Assembly: GCA_001972305.1 (NCBI GenBank)
Contig: BDDD01000088.1
Location: 321,998 to 385,997, forward strand
Direction of reading: 5' to 3'
Source: Cephalotus follicularis
Lineage: Eukaryota; Streptophyta; Magnoliopsida; Oxalidales; Cephalotaceae
DNA length: 64,000 bases
Below the pieces are notes generated by a model. It saw only the letters and a program-made list of their open reading frames with translations, was not told the DNA's origin and did not search any database. Below are positions 1-10,770 of this stretch, in pieces; within the stretch, counting starts at the first letter, position 1, and each line of letters starts with the position of its first letter. The position numbers and the translations under genes are program-made.

Positions 1-184
1 ATTGTCTTGCCTGGTGCGCATGGCGCGCGCCTGTCGCGCCATGCCTTAGCCAACTGTAGCGAAGTGTCCCAAATGTCCCTGCTTCCATGCAACCTGTCTC
101 CGCAAGCTACTGTTTTGGCCTAGCACAGGTGCAGGGCACCAAACCCGTGCTAGCCGTGTCTCGCTCGAGTTCAAGGGGCTAACA
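1..184 (-). repeat. CHR-1 3' LTR, partial (runs off the left edge)
   Basis: This stretch matches 5558-5741 almost base for base and ends in the same ...GGGGCTAACA terminus on the plus strand (TGTTAGCCCC read on minus). It is the start of the 3' LTR in element orientation; the rest lies left of the window. Confidence 0.95.
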
Positions 185-648
185 GACCTCCCCCACCCGA
201 AGAGCTCGACGTCCTCGTCGATGGGGTCACCAAATATTCCTTGATTTGCTTTTCGAACTGCCATAGATCAACTTCCCTTTCCCATGATGCTTCCGTCTCC
301 GGAGAACCCTTCCAATGAATTAAGTATTCAACTCTTCGATTCTTCTTACTTTGCCCCAATGTCCGTTGGTCTAGAATCCGTTCTACCTCTCGGTTGTACT
401 GTTGTCTTATGACTGGTGGAGCTCGTTGGGCCTGCCTGCGCCCAATGTTAAGTAAGTCTTCATTAAAGGGTTTTAGGAAACTCACATGGAATGTAGGGTC
501 TAATTTAAGCCGCTCCGGAAGGTGTAACCGATAAGCCACGTTCCCCACCTTCTTCATTATTTCGAAAGGCCAATCGTACTTCTGGATTAACCCCTGTGTA
601 CCTTCTTGCTGTTGATTTTCTTCCACATATGTGGAGTAAGCTTCAACA
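171..648 (-). pseudogene. CHR-1 integrase C-terminus and chromodomain
   Basis: The peptide holds the usual chromovirus integrase tail (about residues 15-60, with YDWPFEIMKKVGNVAYRL and LHPTFHVS-like text), then a chromodomain with the signature EYLIHWKGSPETEASWE near residues 100-117. In the family this domain binds modified histone tails and steers integration. The reading frame crosses the polypurine tract and stops inside the LTR, ending in a serine/glycine-rich tail. It is out of frame with the integrase core because of an indel around 690-715, so it cannot be made as part of the polyprotein. Confidence 0.9.
185..200 (-). promoter_or_regulatory. CHR-1 polypurine tract
   Basis: Read on minus, a purine-rich run with core GGGTGGGGGAGG lies directly against the 3' LTR start. 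This is the expected primer for plus-strand DNA synthesis. Confidence 0.8.
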
Positions 649-1076
649 TCACCTTGTCACCGATTTTAAATTCCACAAACCTCCTGCCCCGATCCGCATA
701 TCTCTAGCATCCTCTAATTTTTCCTGCATGTCCCGTGCGAACCTGTAAGCCGCAGGACATTGACCCCCTGTCTTTTGCAAGGCCACTTCTTGTGGAGTAA
801 GTGGCTGATGCCCCGTAGCAAGTTCAAACGGGCTATAACCTGTTGCAGAAGATTGATGAAGATTATAGCAAAATTGGGCACTATCTAGAAGGTCTAACCA
901 ATTCTTTTGGCTGGCTGTGACATAGTGCCGCAGGTAGTCCTCCAATAAGCCATTGATTCTTTTGGTTTGTCCATCCGTCTGAGGATGGTTTGCTGTGGAA
1001 AATTTCAATTCGGATCCCATCAAATTGAATAGGCACATCCAAAAACGTCCTGTGAAGCGAGCATCCCTATCGCTGA
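649..1076 (-). pseudogene. CHR-1 integrase catalytic core, frameshifted, catalytic Glu lost
   Basis: Carries the second half of the DDE core: the SDRDARF aspartate, then 35 residues later HPQTDGQTK. Ty3/gypsy integrases have Glu at that last position; here the codon is AAA (Lys). The frame is shifted relative to the upstream RT/integrase reading near 1093, where one base is missing, and again near 690-715. Both the frameshift and the Glu-to-Lys change would abolish strand transfer. Confidence 0.9.
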
Positions 1077-3122
1077 TTATATTCGCTGGTACCCCAAATG
1101 TTTCACCACATTTCGATAGAAGAGGTTAGCCGCTACCTCGGCTGTAGACACTTTTGGTGCTGCCACAAAGACTACATATTTGGAAAAACGATCAACCACA
1201 ACCATAACTGAAGAGAAATCTTGTACTTTTGGAAACGCGCTGATGAAGTCCATTGAAACCGAAGCCCACGGCTTCTCCAGAATAGGTAAGGGCTGGAGCA
1301 AGCTTGCCTCCTTCTGGCGCTCCACTTTGTCTTGCTGGCACACCAAGCAAGATTTGACATATGCTTCTATGTCATCTTCCATCTTCGGCCATATAAAGGA
1401 CCTGGCCAGCAAAGCATGCATCTGTTGCACCCCTGGGTGCCCAGCCCATTGGGAGTCATGTGTCTCCCTCAATAATTGCTGCAGCAATCCTCCACCATTA
1501 GGAACAAACAATCTGCCTCCTTTAGCATATAATAGGTCTGCCTCCAACCAATAGCGTCGCACTAGGCCTTCCCTCACCTGTTGTGCCATCTTTGTGTAAT
1601 ATGCATCGAAATTAGAAATCTTTCGAACCTTCTCTACAAAATCTGTCTCCACACGAGAAATAGCCGCAACAGTCTCTGAAACTCCCTTGCGGCTAAGAGC
1701 ATCCGCAACCTGGTTGTGCCTCCCAGGCTTATGCTCCCATTCAAAGTCATACTCGGCCAGAAATTCTTGCCACTGTGCTTGCCTGGCTGATAATTTTTTC
1801 TGCGTCTTAAAGAAAGTGTTAGCCACATTACCAGTTTTGACTACAAACCTTGTGCCAAGTAGGTATACTCTCCACACCCGCAGGCAATGTACAACAGTCA
1901 GCATTTCCTTCTCATAGGCTGAGTATTTCTGTTCTGCTTCCTTAAGTTTCCAGCTCTCAAATGCCACAGGATGTCCCTCCTGGACCAGGACTCCGCCAAC
2001 AGCTTTGTCCGATGCATCCGTGTGAACTTCGAAAGGCTTGTCAAAATTCGGTAGCTTTAGGACAGGCTCCGAAATAATGGCGTCTCTGACTTTAGCAAAC
2101 GCAACCTGGCATGCTTCATTCCATCGCCATGGCTTGTCCTTCTTGAGTAAATCCGTCAAGCATGCCACCTTTTTTGAGTAACCTGCGATAAATTTTCTGT
2201 AATAGTTAGCCAACCCAAGGAAGCTCCGCAATTCCGTTACTTTGGTTGGCATGGGCCATTCCGCAATGGCTTGAATCTTCCGCTGATCCATCCGCACTTC
2301 GCCACTGCCCACAATGTGGCCCAGAAACCGTATCTCCATTTTACAGAATTCACATTTTTCTTTCTTTACATACAAATAATTTTCTCTCAACCGAGAGAGG
2401 ACTAGTCTAAGGTGCACCAAGTGAGCTTCGTACGTCTCACTATAAATTACAATATAGTCTAGATAAACTACTACGAATTTATCTAAAAACTCATGGACTA
2501 CATCATTCATTAAATTGTAAAAAGTTGCTAGTGCATTGGTAAAGCCGAATGGCATGACCAGAAATTCAAAACTCCCATACCGAGTGACCATCGTTGTCTT
2601 TGGTTCATCCCCCGCTGCTATTCTTACTTGCCAATATCCCGACCGTAAGTCCAATTTGGTGAAGTAAGTAGCCCTGGACAGCCTATCAAACAAATCTGAA
2701 ATTAAGGGAACTGGGTATTTGTTTTTTATGGTTACCTTGTTCAATCCACGGTAATCCATACATAGCCGCAAAGTCCCATCTTGCTTCTCCTGGAACAAAA
2801 CTAGCGCCCCATATGGTGCCTTTGACCGCTGTATTTTTCCTGCCGCAACCAACTCCCCCAATTGTTTCCGCAACTCCTCAAGCTCTTTTGGAGACATTCT
2901 ATAGGGTGCCTTCGCATGTGCCCTTGAGCCAGGAATTAATTCAATCTTGTGATCAACCCCAAGTCTAGGGGGTAAGCCATCCGGTAGTTCCAAAGGCATG
3001 ATGTCTTTGAACTCTTCTAGCAACTTGACAACTTCGGTAGGAGCCATCACCTCCTCCTCAGACTTTACTTCAACTAATGACGCAAGATACGTCATTCGAC
3101 CCTTTTTCAGTCCTCGGGCCAA
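1077..3122 (-). pseudogene. CHR-1 reverse transcriptase, RNase H and integrase N-terminal domain
   Basis: About 681 codons in one frame. [20 protein letters not shown] (first catalytic Asp kept), MPFGFTNA, then [10 protein letters not shown] where the family has YxDD, so the last catalytic Asp is Tyr. RNase H: HTDAS and YEKEML are kept, but the third acidic residue (normally in TDN) is Gly (VVKTGNVA). Integrase: an HHCC zinc finger is complete (ETHD...GHPG...CLVCQQDK), and the first core Asp is in SMDFISAFP. The frame begins just after a TAA that separates it from protease. The catalytic losses make this a non-functional polymerase. Confidence 0.95.
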
Positions 3123-4697
3123 TTACATTGCGGACAATGTTTCTGCTTTGCTTTTCTCTCCCCGTGGCCTATCCGTAGCCAAATTGTGCCTCGGCACAAA
3201 ACAAGGATTTCTTTCATTAGTAATAAAAATACCACAAAGATGAGGCATGATAAGTACCTTCTCCGTCACAAAGAAGTTATTTCCCAAGATCAAGTCAAAA
3301 TCGTCCAGCGGTACCACCATGAGATCGATTTTGCCAGCCCACTCTCCCATAGCAATCTGTACCCCGTGTGCCATACCAACCACTGCCTGGGCCTGGGAGT
3401 TTACTGTCTTGATTCTACTGCCGTGCTTGTCCACCCTCAAGCCCAGCTGAGTTACCATCCTCTCTGCCAAGAAGCTATGGGTAGCCCCAGTGTCCACCAT
3501 AGCTGAAACCTGTTGCCCTTGAACCCTCAAATTAACATAAAGCAGGCCTGATGGTGGCACTGCTCTAAGTGCATTGATCAGCTGCAATGGGGAAACTCGA
3601 GTAGGGGCCTCCGAATCTGCGTTAACTCCATTTTCACCTTGAGCCATCATCGCATTCAGTGCACCTCGCCTGGGGCAGTCCCTGGCACGATGTGGACCTT
3701 CGCAAATGAAGCATCCACTATTAGCTTTCTTCTCTTTCCATTCTTCCGATACTTTTGCCTTACCCTTGCCTGAAGGATCATTGCACTTCTTCCCAGCGCC
3801 CTTGTCCTTCTTTTGCTTGCCCTTCTCCTTTGGTTTGGCCTTGCCACTACTAGAAGGCCCATCACCTGACTTCAACATTCTGAAATCGACTAAGGCATCG
3901 ACTGACGACATTGCCGAAGGTAGGTCTTGAACATTTTGCCTGCGCAACTCCGTTTGCGCCCAAGGCTGCATACCGGACAGGAAATTAAATAGTTTGTCCG
4001 CTTCGGACATATCTTTTATATCCAGCAAAATAGAACTGAACTCCTTGACGTAATCTCTAACCGAACCCGTATGTTTGAGCTTTTTGAGTGATTCCCGCGC
4101 CAACCATGATGTGTTGTTTGGAAGGAATTGATCCTTCAATTCATTAACCAAGACTGGCCAAGTCTCGATTCTTGGTCTTCCGGAACTAGCATCGTCTTGT
4201 ACCCTTGTTCGTCACCATAATTTCGCATCCCCAGCTAGATACATACTGGTTATGGAAACCTTTTCCTCCTCGGGTACTCGTATGGCCTGGAAATACGACT
4301 CTATATCCCACAAGAAGTTCTCCAACTCTTTAGCATCACGCTTTCCGCTGAATTGTTTAGGTTCAGGAACCCTGAACTTGTTTGAAGCACCCACCACTCT
4401 CGAAGGACCACCATGGAGGGCCTTTTTCAATAGAGAAATGTCCTCCCGATTTAGCTCCACGCTCTTTCTCAACTCATCCGTAAATGAGATCATGTCAAGC
4501 ACAACCTGCTTGAACCTTTCATCCGTCTTGCCCAGTAATTCATTGTGCGAATTTTGGATGACTGTTACTCCAGCAACAAGGTCTTCCAAACGGGCAGTAA
4601 GATTATCTGCCGAGTCCTCAATCTGTGGTTCACCAACCATAATTTCGAGTCTCCGCAATCTATCTCGAATCGCATCCATGCTCTCCGATCGGGTCAT
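3123..4697 (-). pseudogene. CHR-1 gag and aspartic protease, two nonsense codons
   Basis: The gag start is taken as the ATG at 4695-4697, the first in frame after the primer site. Capsid-like text runs to YLAGDAKLW, where TGA at 4212-4214 stands in place of a Trp codon; the same frame then continues without shift. A CCHC-type knuckle with one residue less than usual (CFICEGPHRARDC) and a lysine-rich linker follow, then a retroviral-type protease with active site DTGATHSF. The frame ends at TAA 3123-3125, directly in front of the RT frame. In family members gag and pol are joined here, so this TAA is a second nonsense mutation (probably from CAA). Confidence 0.92.
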
Positions 4698-4710
4698 GCA
4701 CCGTAACCTG

Positions 4711-4722
4711 TCTCTGATACCA
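4711..4722 (-). promoter_or_regulatory. CHR-1 primer binding site (initiator tRNA-Met type)
   Basis: Read on minus, TGGTATCAGAGA lies two bases inside the 5' LTR. It matches the widespread plant primer site complementary to the 3' end of initiator tRNA-Met. Confidence 0.9.
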
Positions 4723-4989
4723 ATTGTCACGGGTCTAAATTTTGGACACAAATTTTTCGCCGTGAGGGCACTAAGTTCTCACTTAGTCTCAGCCACTCTT
4801 GCAACGCCCCAAGATGATGAAGGCTAATTGCACACACACACTCACTATTTAGCTAAAGAACACTTGCACACAAGCTTACGGAAAAACACTTCCAACCTTT
4901 ATTGACTTTGCCGAAAGTACAAAGGGAATACAAACTCTCTCTACCTTTGAGAATTCTCACATAGCCTTGACACACCTGCTACCAAGGTC

Positions 4990-4998
4990 TATTTATAG
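4990..4998 (-). promoter_or_regulatory. CHR-1 LTR TATA box
   Basis: CTATAAATA on the minus strand inside the LTR, about 270 bp from its inner end. It is the best core-promoter candidate of this LTR. Confidence 0.7.
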
Positions 4999-5371
4999 TG
5001 CACTACCTACACTAGTTGCAACTAACACCCCTTAGTTGCTAGGACACTTGGCACTAAGTGCCTTACAATATGCATCCACACTTGTTTTCAAAATACAGAT
5101 GGCATTTCCAGGCCTTACAATACATTAAAACACATGTGTCAGCGGTCAACAAATCTGCCCTGATTTGTAGGAACCACTCCCCCATGATCTACCTTCATGT
5201 GCCAGCCAGCCCGAGTTTTGTGCGCCACTTGCCGCACATGGTCTTGCTTGTGCGCCTGATGCGCCCCACACCTGTATGATGCGCACATCTCCCACATATC
5301 TCGGCCAGCTCTCAGCATGATGCGCCTCACTCCTGCATCTAGCGCATCATGGTCCACATTTCTCGTCCACA

Positions 5372-5532
5372 TGCCTATTTTTGCGCCTAGTGGGCATGTT
5401 GCTCGCCCAGGTGCCTATTTTTGCGCCTAGTGGGCATGTCTTTCGCCCAAGGTGCCTATTTTTGCGCCTGGTGGGCATGTCTCTCACCCATATGCCTATT
5501 TTTGCGCCTGGTGAGCATGTCTCTCGCCCATG
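5372..5532 (-). repeat. 40-bp tandem repeat in the CHR-1 LTR
   Basis: Four copies of a 40-41 bp unit begin at 5372, 5412, 5453 and 5493, with a decayed fifth at 5533. On the plus strand each unit starts TGCCTATTTTTGCGCC and contains GGGCATGT...CGCCCA. The array lies upstream of the LTR TATA box in element orientation, so it sits in U3. Confidence 0.9.
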
Positions 5533-6290
5533 TGCCTGGTGCGCATGCCTGCCGCACATTGTCTTGCCTGGTGCGCATGGCACGCGCCTGCCGCGCCATG
5601 CTTTAGCCAACTGTACCGAAGTGTCCCAAATGTCCCTGCTTCCATGCAACCTGTCTCCGCAAGCTGCTGTTCTGGCCTAGCACAGGTGCAGGGCACCAAA
5701 CCCATGCTAGCCATGTCTCGCTCGAGTTCAAGGGGCTAACACCAAGCAAGTATCGACATAGCACAGAGCAAAATCCCACACGCAGCCCCTCCAAGCAAAC
5801 CATTAAACACCTCTTTCAACAAAGCAAGCAGTACCTCTTCCCCAAACCAACGCTACTCATCATAATCCTCGCCACTATCCAAACCTCTACTCAAAACCAA
5901 ATCGAATCCACAACCTCGCACACAAACCCGATAATCCATAAAGCTCGAACCCACACACACTATCAACCACAAATCGGCAATCATCCAATCCAAGCTCCAA
6001 AACATCAACGCCCAAGGCCACTGCAAATCGTAGATCCACAAATAAACAAAACCAAATAACCCAACACCCAAGCAAAACCAACCCTTAAACCTCCATTGCC
6101 GAATCAAAATGCCACCTTCTTATTGTCATGTTCAGCCCACTTGAGAGACCACCGAAATGCACCACCACCGGTCACCGTGCGTCACGCCTCACCACTATAA
6201 TGCTTTAGTTCCTTCCAATTTACTGCCTCTCTTTCAGATTCGTAATTTTAGCCAGTGATTTAAGGTTGTTACTTTGTTTTGGTTTATTTT

Positions 6291-6509
6291 CTATTGGATT
6301 CTGTTTAAACAAAGAAGAAGAAAATTTGAGAGGGGGGGTAAAAGTGGAGAGGAAATTGTCGGCGACTGCGCCGAACCCATCGCTGACAACACGACCGGTA
6401 TCTGTTTTGTGTTGAACGAGACAGAAGAGGGAGACGAGAGAGAAGTGGGTTTCAGAGAAATGAGAAGAGAGAAAGTTGAGAAACAGAGATGCGAGAAAAA
6501 AAAAAACAA
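6291..6509 (-). other. Possible gene 5' end or remnant: CT-rich leader followed by a short ORF
   Basis: On minus, a CT-rich stretch resembling a plant 5' leader leads into an ATG at about 6380 (MGSAQSPTISSP...), which closes within 30 codons. The wider frame is serine/leucine-rich, loosely like a plastid transit peptide. No homology is recognised. It may be chance in a pyrimidine-rich tract, or a captured first exon. Confidence 0.2.
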
Positions 6510-8184
6510 AAGGAAAAACTGGCTGCAATTGAAGCGAGTGAGCCAACTTACTTTGAGGTCGTTTTATAATTAAAAAAGCAAATTACCTATGTCCTCTTGC
6601 ATTCACCTTGTTCCAACACTTTATCCTTAATTGTGCACTTTTGACGCTCATCGCTCCCTCTCATCTCTCACCATCGATCTCCATCCCTCCTGTCATCTCT
6701 CCTCTTCTCATATTTCTTATGCTTTTAGTCTCGATGTACACTCTAAAAACGAAACCAAATTGAGATCAAGCAATAATTAGTGGTTAACCTTTGAAGATTC
6801 AAGGATAGTGAGTTCATTGGTTGATTTCGGTTGTGGATGATGATCGACTTGATGGAGGTTACTGTGGTATTGGACGGTGGGTCTTGGGCATCGGTTTGAA
6901 GGCAGTAATGGCGGTGTCTTAGAGGTAAGGGTTTGTGGTTTCGTTTTGTTTGATACCGTTGATTTGGGTATGATGAAGGTGCGGTTTGAGCTTTTATTTC
7001 GATTTGTGACTGTTGTAAATTGTTTTTTTATTTTTTATTTTTTTATATTTGGCCTGTGAATTAGATTTGTTGTTTTGTTTTTTTGTAAATTTGGGTTTGT
7101 ATGTTATGATTGCTCTATGTGGATTGGATTGTGGTTTCTTTTGTGTTCTGTTGGATTATTTGTTTGGCCGTTGTGGGTGGTGTTTGATGGTGACGGTTAT
7201 GAAAGCATGAAGCTTGCTGTGTTTTATGAGTTGTTTTTTTAATTGTAAAATGACATCGCTTTTAGTGTGAAGTAAGTTGTGCAGTCAGTGAACCCTTAAA
7301 AAAAATAAGGGTTTTATACATTTAATAATTTTCTGTTAATGATAGGACCTATACCAATGACGTGACTTAAAATATTATTAAAACGTGATAAATGGTATTA
7401 TTCTTTTTTTTTTTAAGTCCAATCATTATAAAACTACCAGCAACGTCAATGTAACTAACGAAAATCTAGACGAAGGACTTCAAAGAACAAATATTAGGGA
7501 TACAAAGGGTTAAATAAACAAAAATTTAGTATAGAGACCCAAATAAACAAACTTTTAAATTTGGAAGGCTTTTTGGACCCTCATGCCTTTAGGTTTTAAA
7601 AGGTGCCCGTCCTTAATAATATATGTAATGTACAAATCCTGTCCTATCGTATTAAACTATCTTGTTTATTTCTTAAAAATATTTATATAATATTATTGTA
7701 AGTTAACTACAAAAATAATCAAACGTTTTGGTATTGTTAAGAGTTAAAATCTAAAGTTCAATTTCAACAACTTAACATTTCACGTTTAACAATGTTATCA
7801 ATTAACCCACCTATTACTTATCCGTTACAATAGGAAGATGGATTGTGTCAACCATTATTTTGTCATGCTTTTGCTGACTTGTCCTTTTCGTAGCATTCAA
7901 AAAGTAATTTTTTTTTAAATATACGTGTTTAGCATTTATTTCACTTTTCTCATCTCTATCTTCTCACCAGAGTTAGCCATGGGTCGGACTGGCTAGGATC
8001 GCCAGTTTCGCTGGCCAATCCTCAGATCGGCTTGTTCCTTATTTGACCAGTCCATTCCGGTTCCTTTTTCAAAATATTAAGGACCAGAGCAGCCCGTAGC
8101 CCTTAACCATGAACAAAACAAGTTGGTCTTGATTTGACCTTTTAAATTTTGTGTACATTACGAGATTTAATGTCCCAAAAAAAA

Positions 8185-8510
8185 TGTCATTTACTAGTTT
8201 GTTCTCTGTTTTGAACAAAAAAAAATACTTGTTACAAAAAGTTTTAGATATTTACTTTCCAATTCAACAAGTTTTTATATAAAAATTCAAATTTCAAAAT
8301 ATTTTATGATTAAAATACTATTACTTTGACATATCTCATTATTTTACAAATATTAGTGTACATTACTTGTTTGTTGTCCGTTTTAAGAAAACCAGTACTC
8401 GTTTGAAAGCTCTAAATGTCTAGATTCTAAATAAAAAAGTTTCATATAAAAATTCAAAGTATTGAATATTTTATGTTTAAAACACTGTTATTATCATTAA
8501 GTAATAATAA
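8185..8510. repeat. Diverged tandem duplication, period about 170 bp
   Basis: The block with TTTGTTCTCTGTTTTGAAC and TTTATATAAAAATTCAAA (8198-8330) recurs in the same order and spacing about 170 bp later (8367-8500) with many substitutions. It may be an old satellite-like duplication or part of a decayed element. Confidence 0.6.
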
Positions 8511-8602
8511 ACTACACATTAAAGTAATAAAATAAATGTATTAAAATATTACAAATTGAATTGTTTTAATGAACAAATATTGTTCTCATACAAGTTATAA
8601 CT

Positions 8603-9102
8603 TGATAGGGAGAAATCTGGTCACGAGTTAAGATAGTGGCGTTGGCGCATGCTATTCGATTAAAGGATTGCCTAACAAAGTGATCCAACGCCAATTAAAA
8701 TCGGAGTCCTAATGCAATTAGAATCCAATTGGCAAATACGAGTCCCACCGGAAGTCTACATATTTACGAGTCCTACTAGGACTCTACAGACCTACAAGTC
8801 CTATTAAGACTGTGAAGATCAACAAGTTCTAATAGACTCCAAAAACTACAATATTGCAAACTTGGACGAACACTACTACCCATCACTATACATAAGAGGA
8901 AACCTGACAAGTATGATCTATTTCACTGATCCTAAAATTCTATGCTACTATCTTACAAAACTACATTATTATTCGTAATCTGACTTAATCATCAAAGAGT
9001 CCCCTCGGAAGTCAATATGGTCACCTTTTTCCCGATCTCCTTTCTTCGAGGCAAGTCCATCAAATCAACGGTTGCTCGAAACCCTTTTGGATTTTGTAGC
9101 AA
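8603..9102 (+). repeat. TAT-1 5' LTR (boundaries approximate)
   Basis: The block begins TGATAGGG and ends ...TTGTAGCA just before a Tat-type primer region. There is a TATACATAAGAGG core at about 8890. No partner LTR remains in the window, so the outer boundary is inferred from the TG and the inner one from the primer site. Confidence 0.6.
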
Positions 9103-9103
9103 T

Positions 9104-9122
9104 AGATTGGTGTCGTTTGTCT
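9104..9122 (+). promoter_or_regulatory. TAT-1 primer binding region
   Basis: ATTGGTGTCGTTTGTCTACG follows the LTR and resembles the TTGGCACCGTCTGTGGG primer site of TAT-2 (40890-40906), with decay. The matching tRNA was not determined. Confidence 0.6.
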
Positions 9123-9172
9123 ACGAGAACCAATTTTTCAGTTAAGGAGTTCCTACTCTCTTGAAACAAAAC

Positions 9173-9708
9173 CATGGCACCAAGGAAAGATCAAGCAAGT
9201 AAGGCTAGTAGAACGACCAAAACCCTTGAAACAGAGAGCCCGGAGACCACTTTGGTGCTCAGACATGTTATCTCGGTCACTCAAATGATGACAACTATAA
9301 CGACCTAGGATCTCTAGTCCAACTGGCTTTTGAGGCTCTCGCCACTATTGCAGAAATTGATGAGATGATGGCCCAGCTTGCGGTGCACACAAACCAAGTA
9401 GTGAGGTTAGCAAAAACCCCTAGAAGGGATAAAGAAACGCACCCCAAAGCATCTCAATCCCAGAGAGAAGAGAGAAAGGATGACCTCTCCAATTCAGTTT
9501 TGAGCCCTTGTGAAACAGAACAGTTCAATCTAGTCCTCAACCGGTACGCTTTATGCCTCATGGATCGAGAAACACAGAAGTTTCACCTCTAGATCGACAC
9601 AATGACCAAAAAACTCGAGGAGTTGATGCAAGACAAAAAAGATGTGTACATCCTTGAGAGCGAGCCACCTTTCACTAAGTGGATTTTAACGACTCATCTT
9701 CTAAAAGG
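9173..9708 (+). pseudogene. TAT-1 gag, N-terminal part
   Basis: Starts at ATG 9173 (MAPRKDQASK...) about 50 bp after the primer region. The frame breaks early, resumes at 9365 (charged linker) and again near 9600 (KKLEELMQDKKDVYILES, then PPFTKWILTTHLLK). The last peptide is the usual Tat gag lead-in to the capsid core, which continues after the LTR-A insertion. At least two stops and one shift. Confidence 0.75.
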
Positions 9709-9897
9709 TGTAACAACCCGAATTCCCTTTCTGTACTATTAAGCACTGTTCATGCATATACTGTACCGTATTGTATCGTATTGAACTATATTGTATTGTA
9801 TTGAATTGAGATATTCCTATACCTATTGTTATTGTATTGATTATATGCATGTATAGTTGGGATTTTGGACTATGCATCGGAGAGATGGTGAATTGAT

Positions 9898-9905
9898 TAT
9901 ATAAG
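9898..9905 (+). promoter_or_regulatory. LTR-A TATA box
   Basis: TATATAAG is followed by a strongly CT-rich stretch (9915-9995) resembling a plant transcript leader. This sets the likely orientation of the solo LTR. Confidence 0.6.
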
Positions 9906-10420
9906 TCAATTCCTTAACTCTTTCTCTCATAACTCCTCTCCATCTTCTTCTCTCTACTCCTTCTTTCTCCCTCTCTCTCTCTCTCCTGAGCAACCTCCAT
10001 AGCAGCTCTGGATTGGCTCCTCCACCAACAAGATAGCAATTGCTAGTTGTGGCTTACTGATTGAACAAGAAAGGAGTGGGTTCTTGGGAATTTCCGACCT
10101 TGGATCGATTGCTGCTCAATTGTTGAAACTGCTATATTAGGTAGGACTTCTTACTTGAATTGCCTACTACTTGTATTGATTGATTGATGGAATTGAATGA
10201 TTGAATGAGTGTATTGAGTGAAATGGTGGTTTTTAGGGTTTTTATTTAATCCTTAACCTAATTGACATTGACAATGATAGAAATTGTAAATTGAAGGTTG
10301 TAACTAGTTTTACTAACCCTAAAGGATTGATTTTAACCCTTGGTTTTCAAAGAATGAGTTTTAAATGGATTTTGGCTTGATATTTGCTGGTTTTCTGCAC
10401 AAAAATTGGCCATGCCCAGC

Positions 10421-10770
10421 AAAGACATCGATCCCCAGCCCATGGACATCGATGTCTTTCGCTTTAGAATGCAGCATCCTTGATTCTGCAGCAAAGACAT
10501 CGATGCCTTTGAAAGACATCGACGTCTTTGCCTTGAGATGTCTTCTCCCCAGAGAACACATCGATGTTGAACATCGATGCGCATTCCCAGGCTACTTCTT
10601 TTGAAACGCGTCGACGTCTTTGTCCAAGGACATCGATGCCTTCGGCCATAACTTTACATACACAGAGAAAGATATCGATGTCTTTCAAAGGCGTCGATGT
10701 CCTTCCACCGTTTTAAGGCATGCCCTGATGAGCATCGATGCCTTTGGCTAAGGACATCGACGCCTTTCAG
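10421..10770. repeat. Array of ACATCGATGT-type palindromic motifs in LTR-A
   Basis: Twelve TCGA-centred sites lie in about 350 bp, mostly AAAGACATCGATGYCTTT or its CGTCGACG variant, for example at 10444-10459 and 10493-10529. Many are near-perfect palindromes. Unlike the other arrays in this window, this one lies downstream of the assumed TATA box. Confidence 0.9.

Larger units (their letters stand above)
1..5741 (-). mobile_element. CHR-1: chromodomain Ty3/gypsy retrotransposon (chromovirus), inactive
   Basis: Read on the minus strand the order is LTR, primer site, gag, protease, RT, RNase H, integrase, chromodomain, polypurine tract and a partial second LTR cut by the window edge. RT-before-integrase order marks Ty3/gypsy; the C-terminal chromodomain marks a chromovirus, a class that targets chromatin through that domain. 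Both LTRs are TG...CA and share their terminal 180 bp with few mismatches. Coding is interrupted by at least two nonsense codons, two frameshifts and three lost catalytic residues, so the copy is dead. The base after the inner LTR (CCAAG at 5742-5746) would be one target duplication; its partner lies outside the window. The exact clade (Tekay, Galadriel or Reina) is not assigned. Confidence 0.95.
4725..5741 (-). repeat. CHR-1 5' LTR, complete (1017 bp)
   Basis: The termini are TGTTAGCC...CCGTGACA on minus. The inner end abuts the tRNA-Met primer site and the outer end matches the partial 3' LTR at the left window edge. It contains a TATA box and a 40-bp tandem array. Confidence 0.95.
5742..8602. 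other. AT-rich non-coding stretch, no recognised gene
   Basis: No transposon protein or host protein is recognisable on either strand. There is a purine-rich run at about 6305-6510, T-rich intron-like sequence at 6900-7250, and a CCGGT-rich patch at 7970-8110 that could be the end of a DNA element. Two weak sub-features are listed separately. Likely intergenic DNA or decayed elements. Confidence 0.6.

Noticed and set aside
5381-5680. Open frames over the CHR-1 LTR repeats
   Set aside because: They follow from the 40-bp repeat (close to a multiple of three) and lie in a non-coding LTR.
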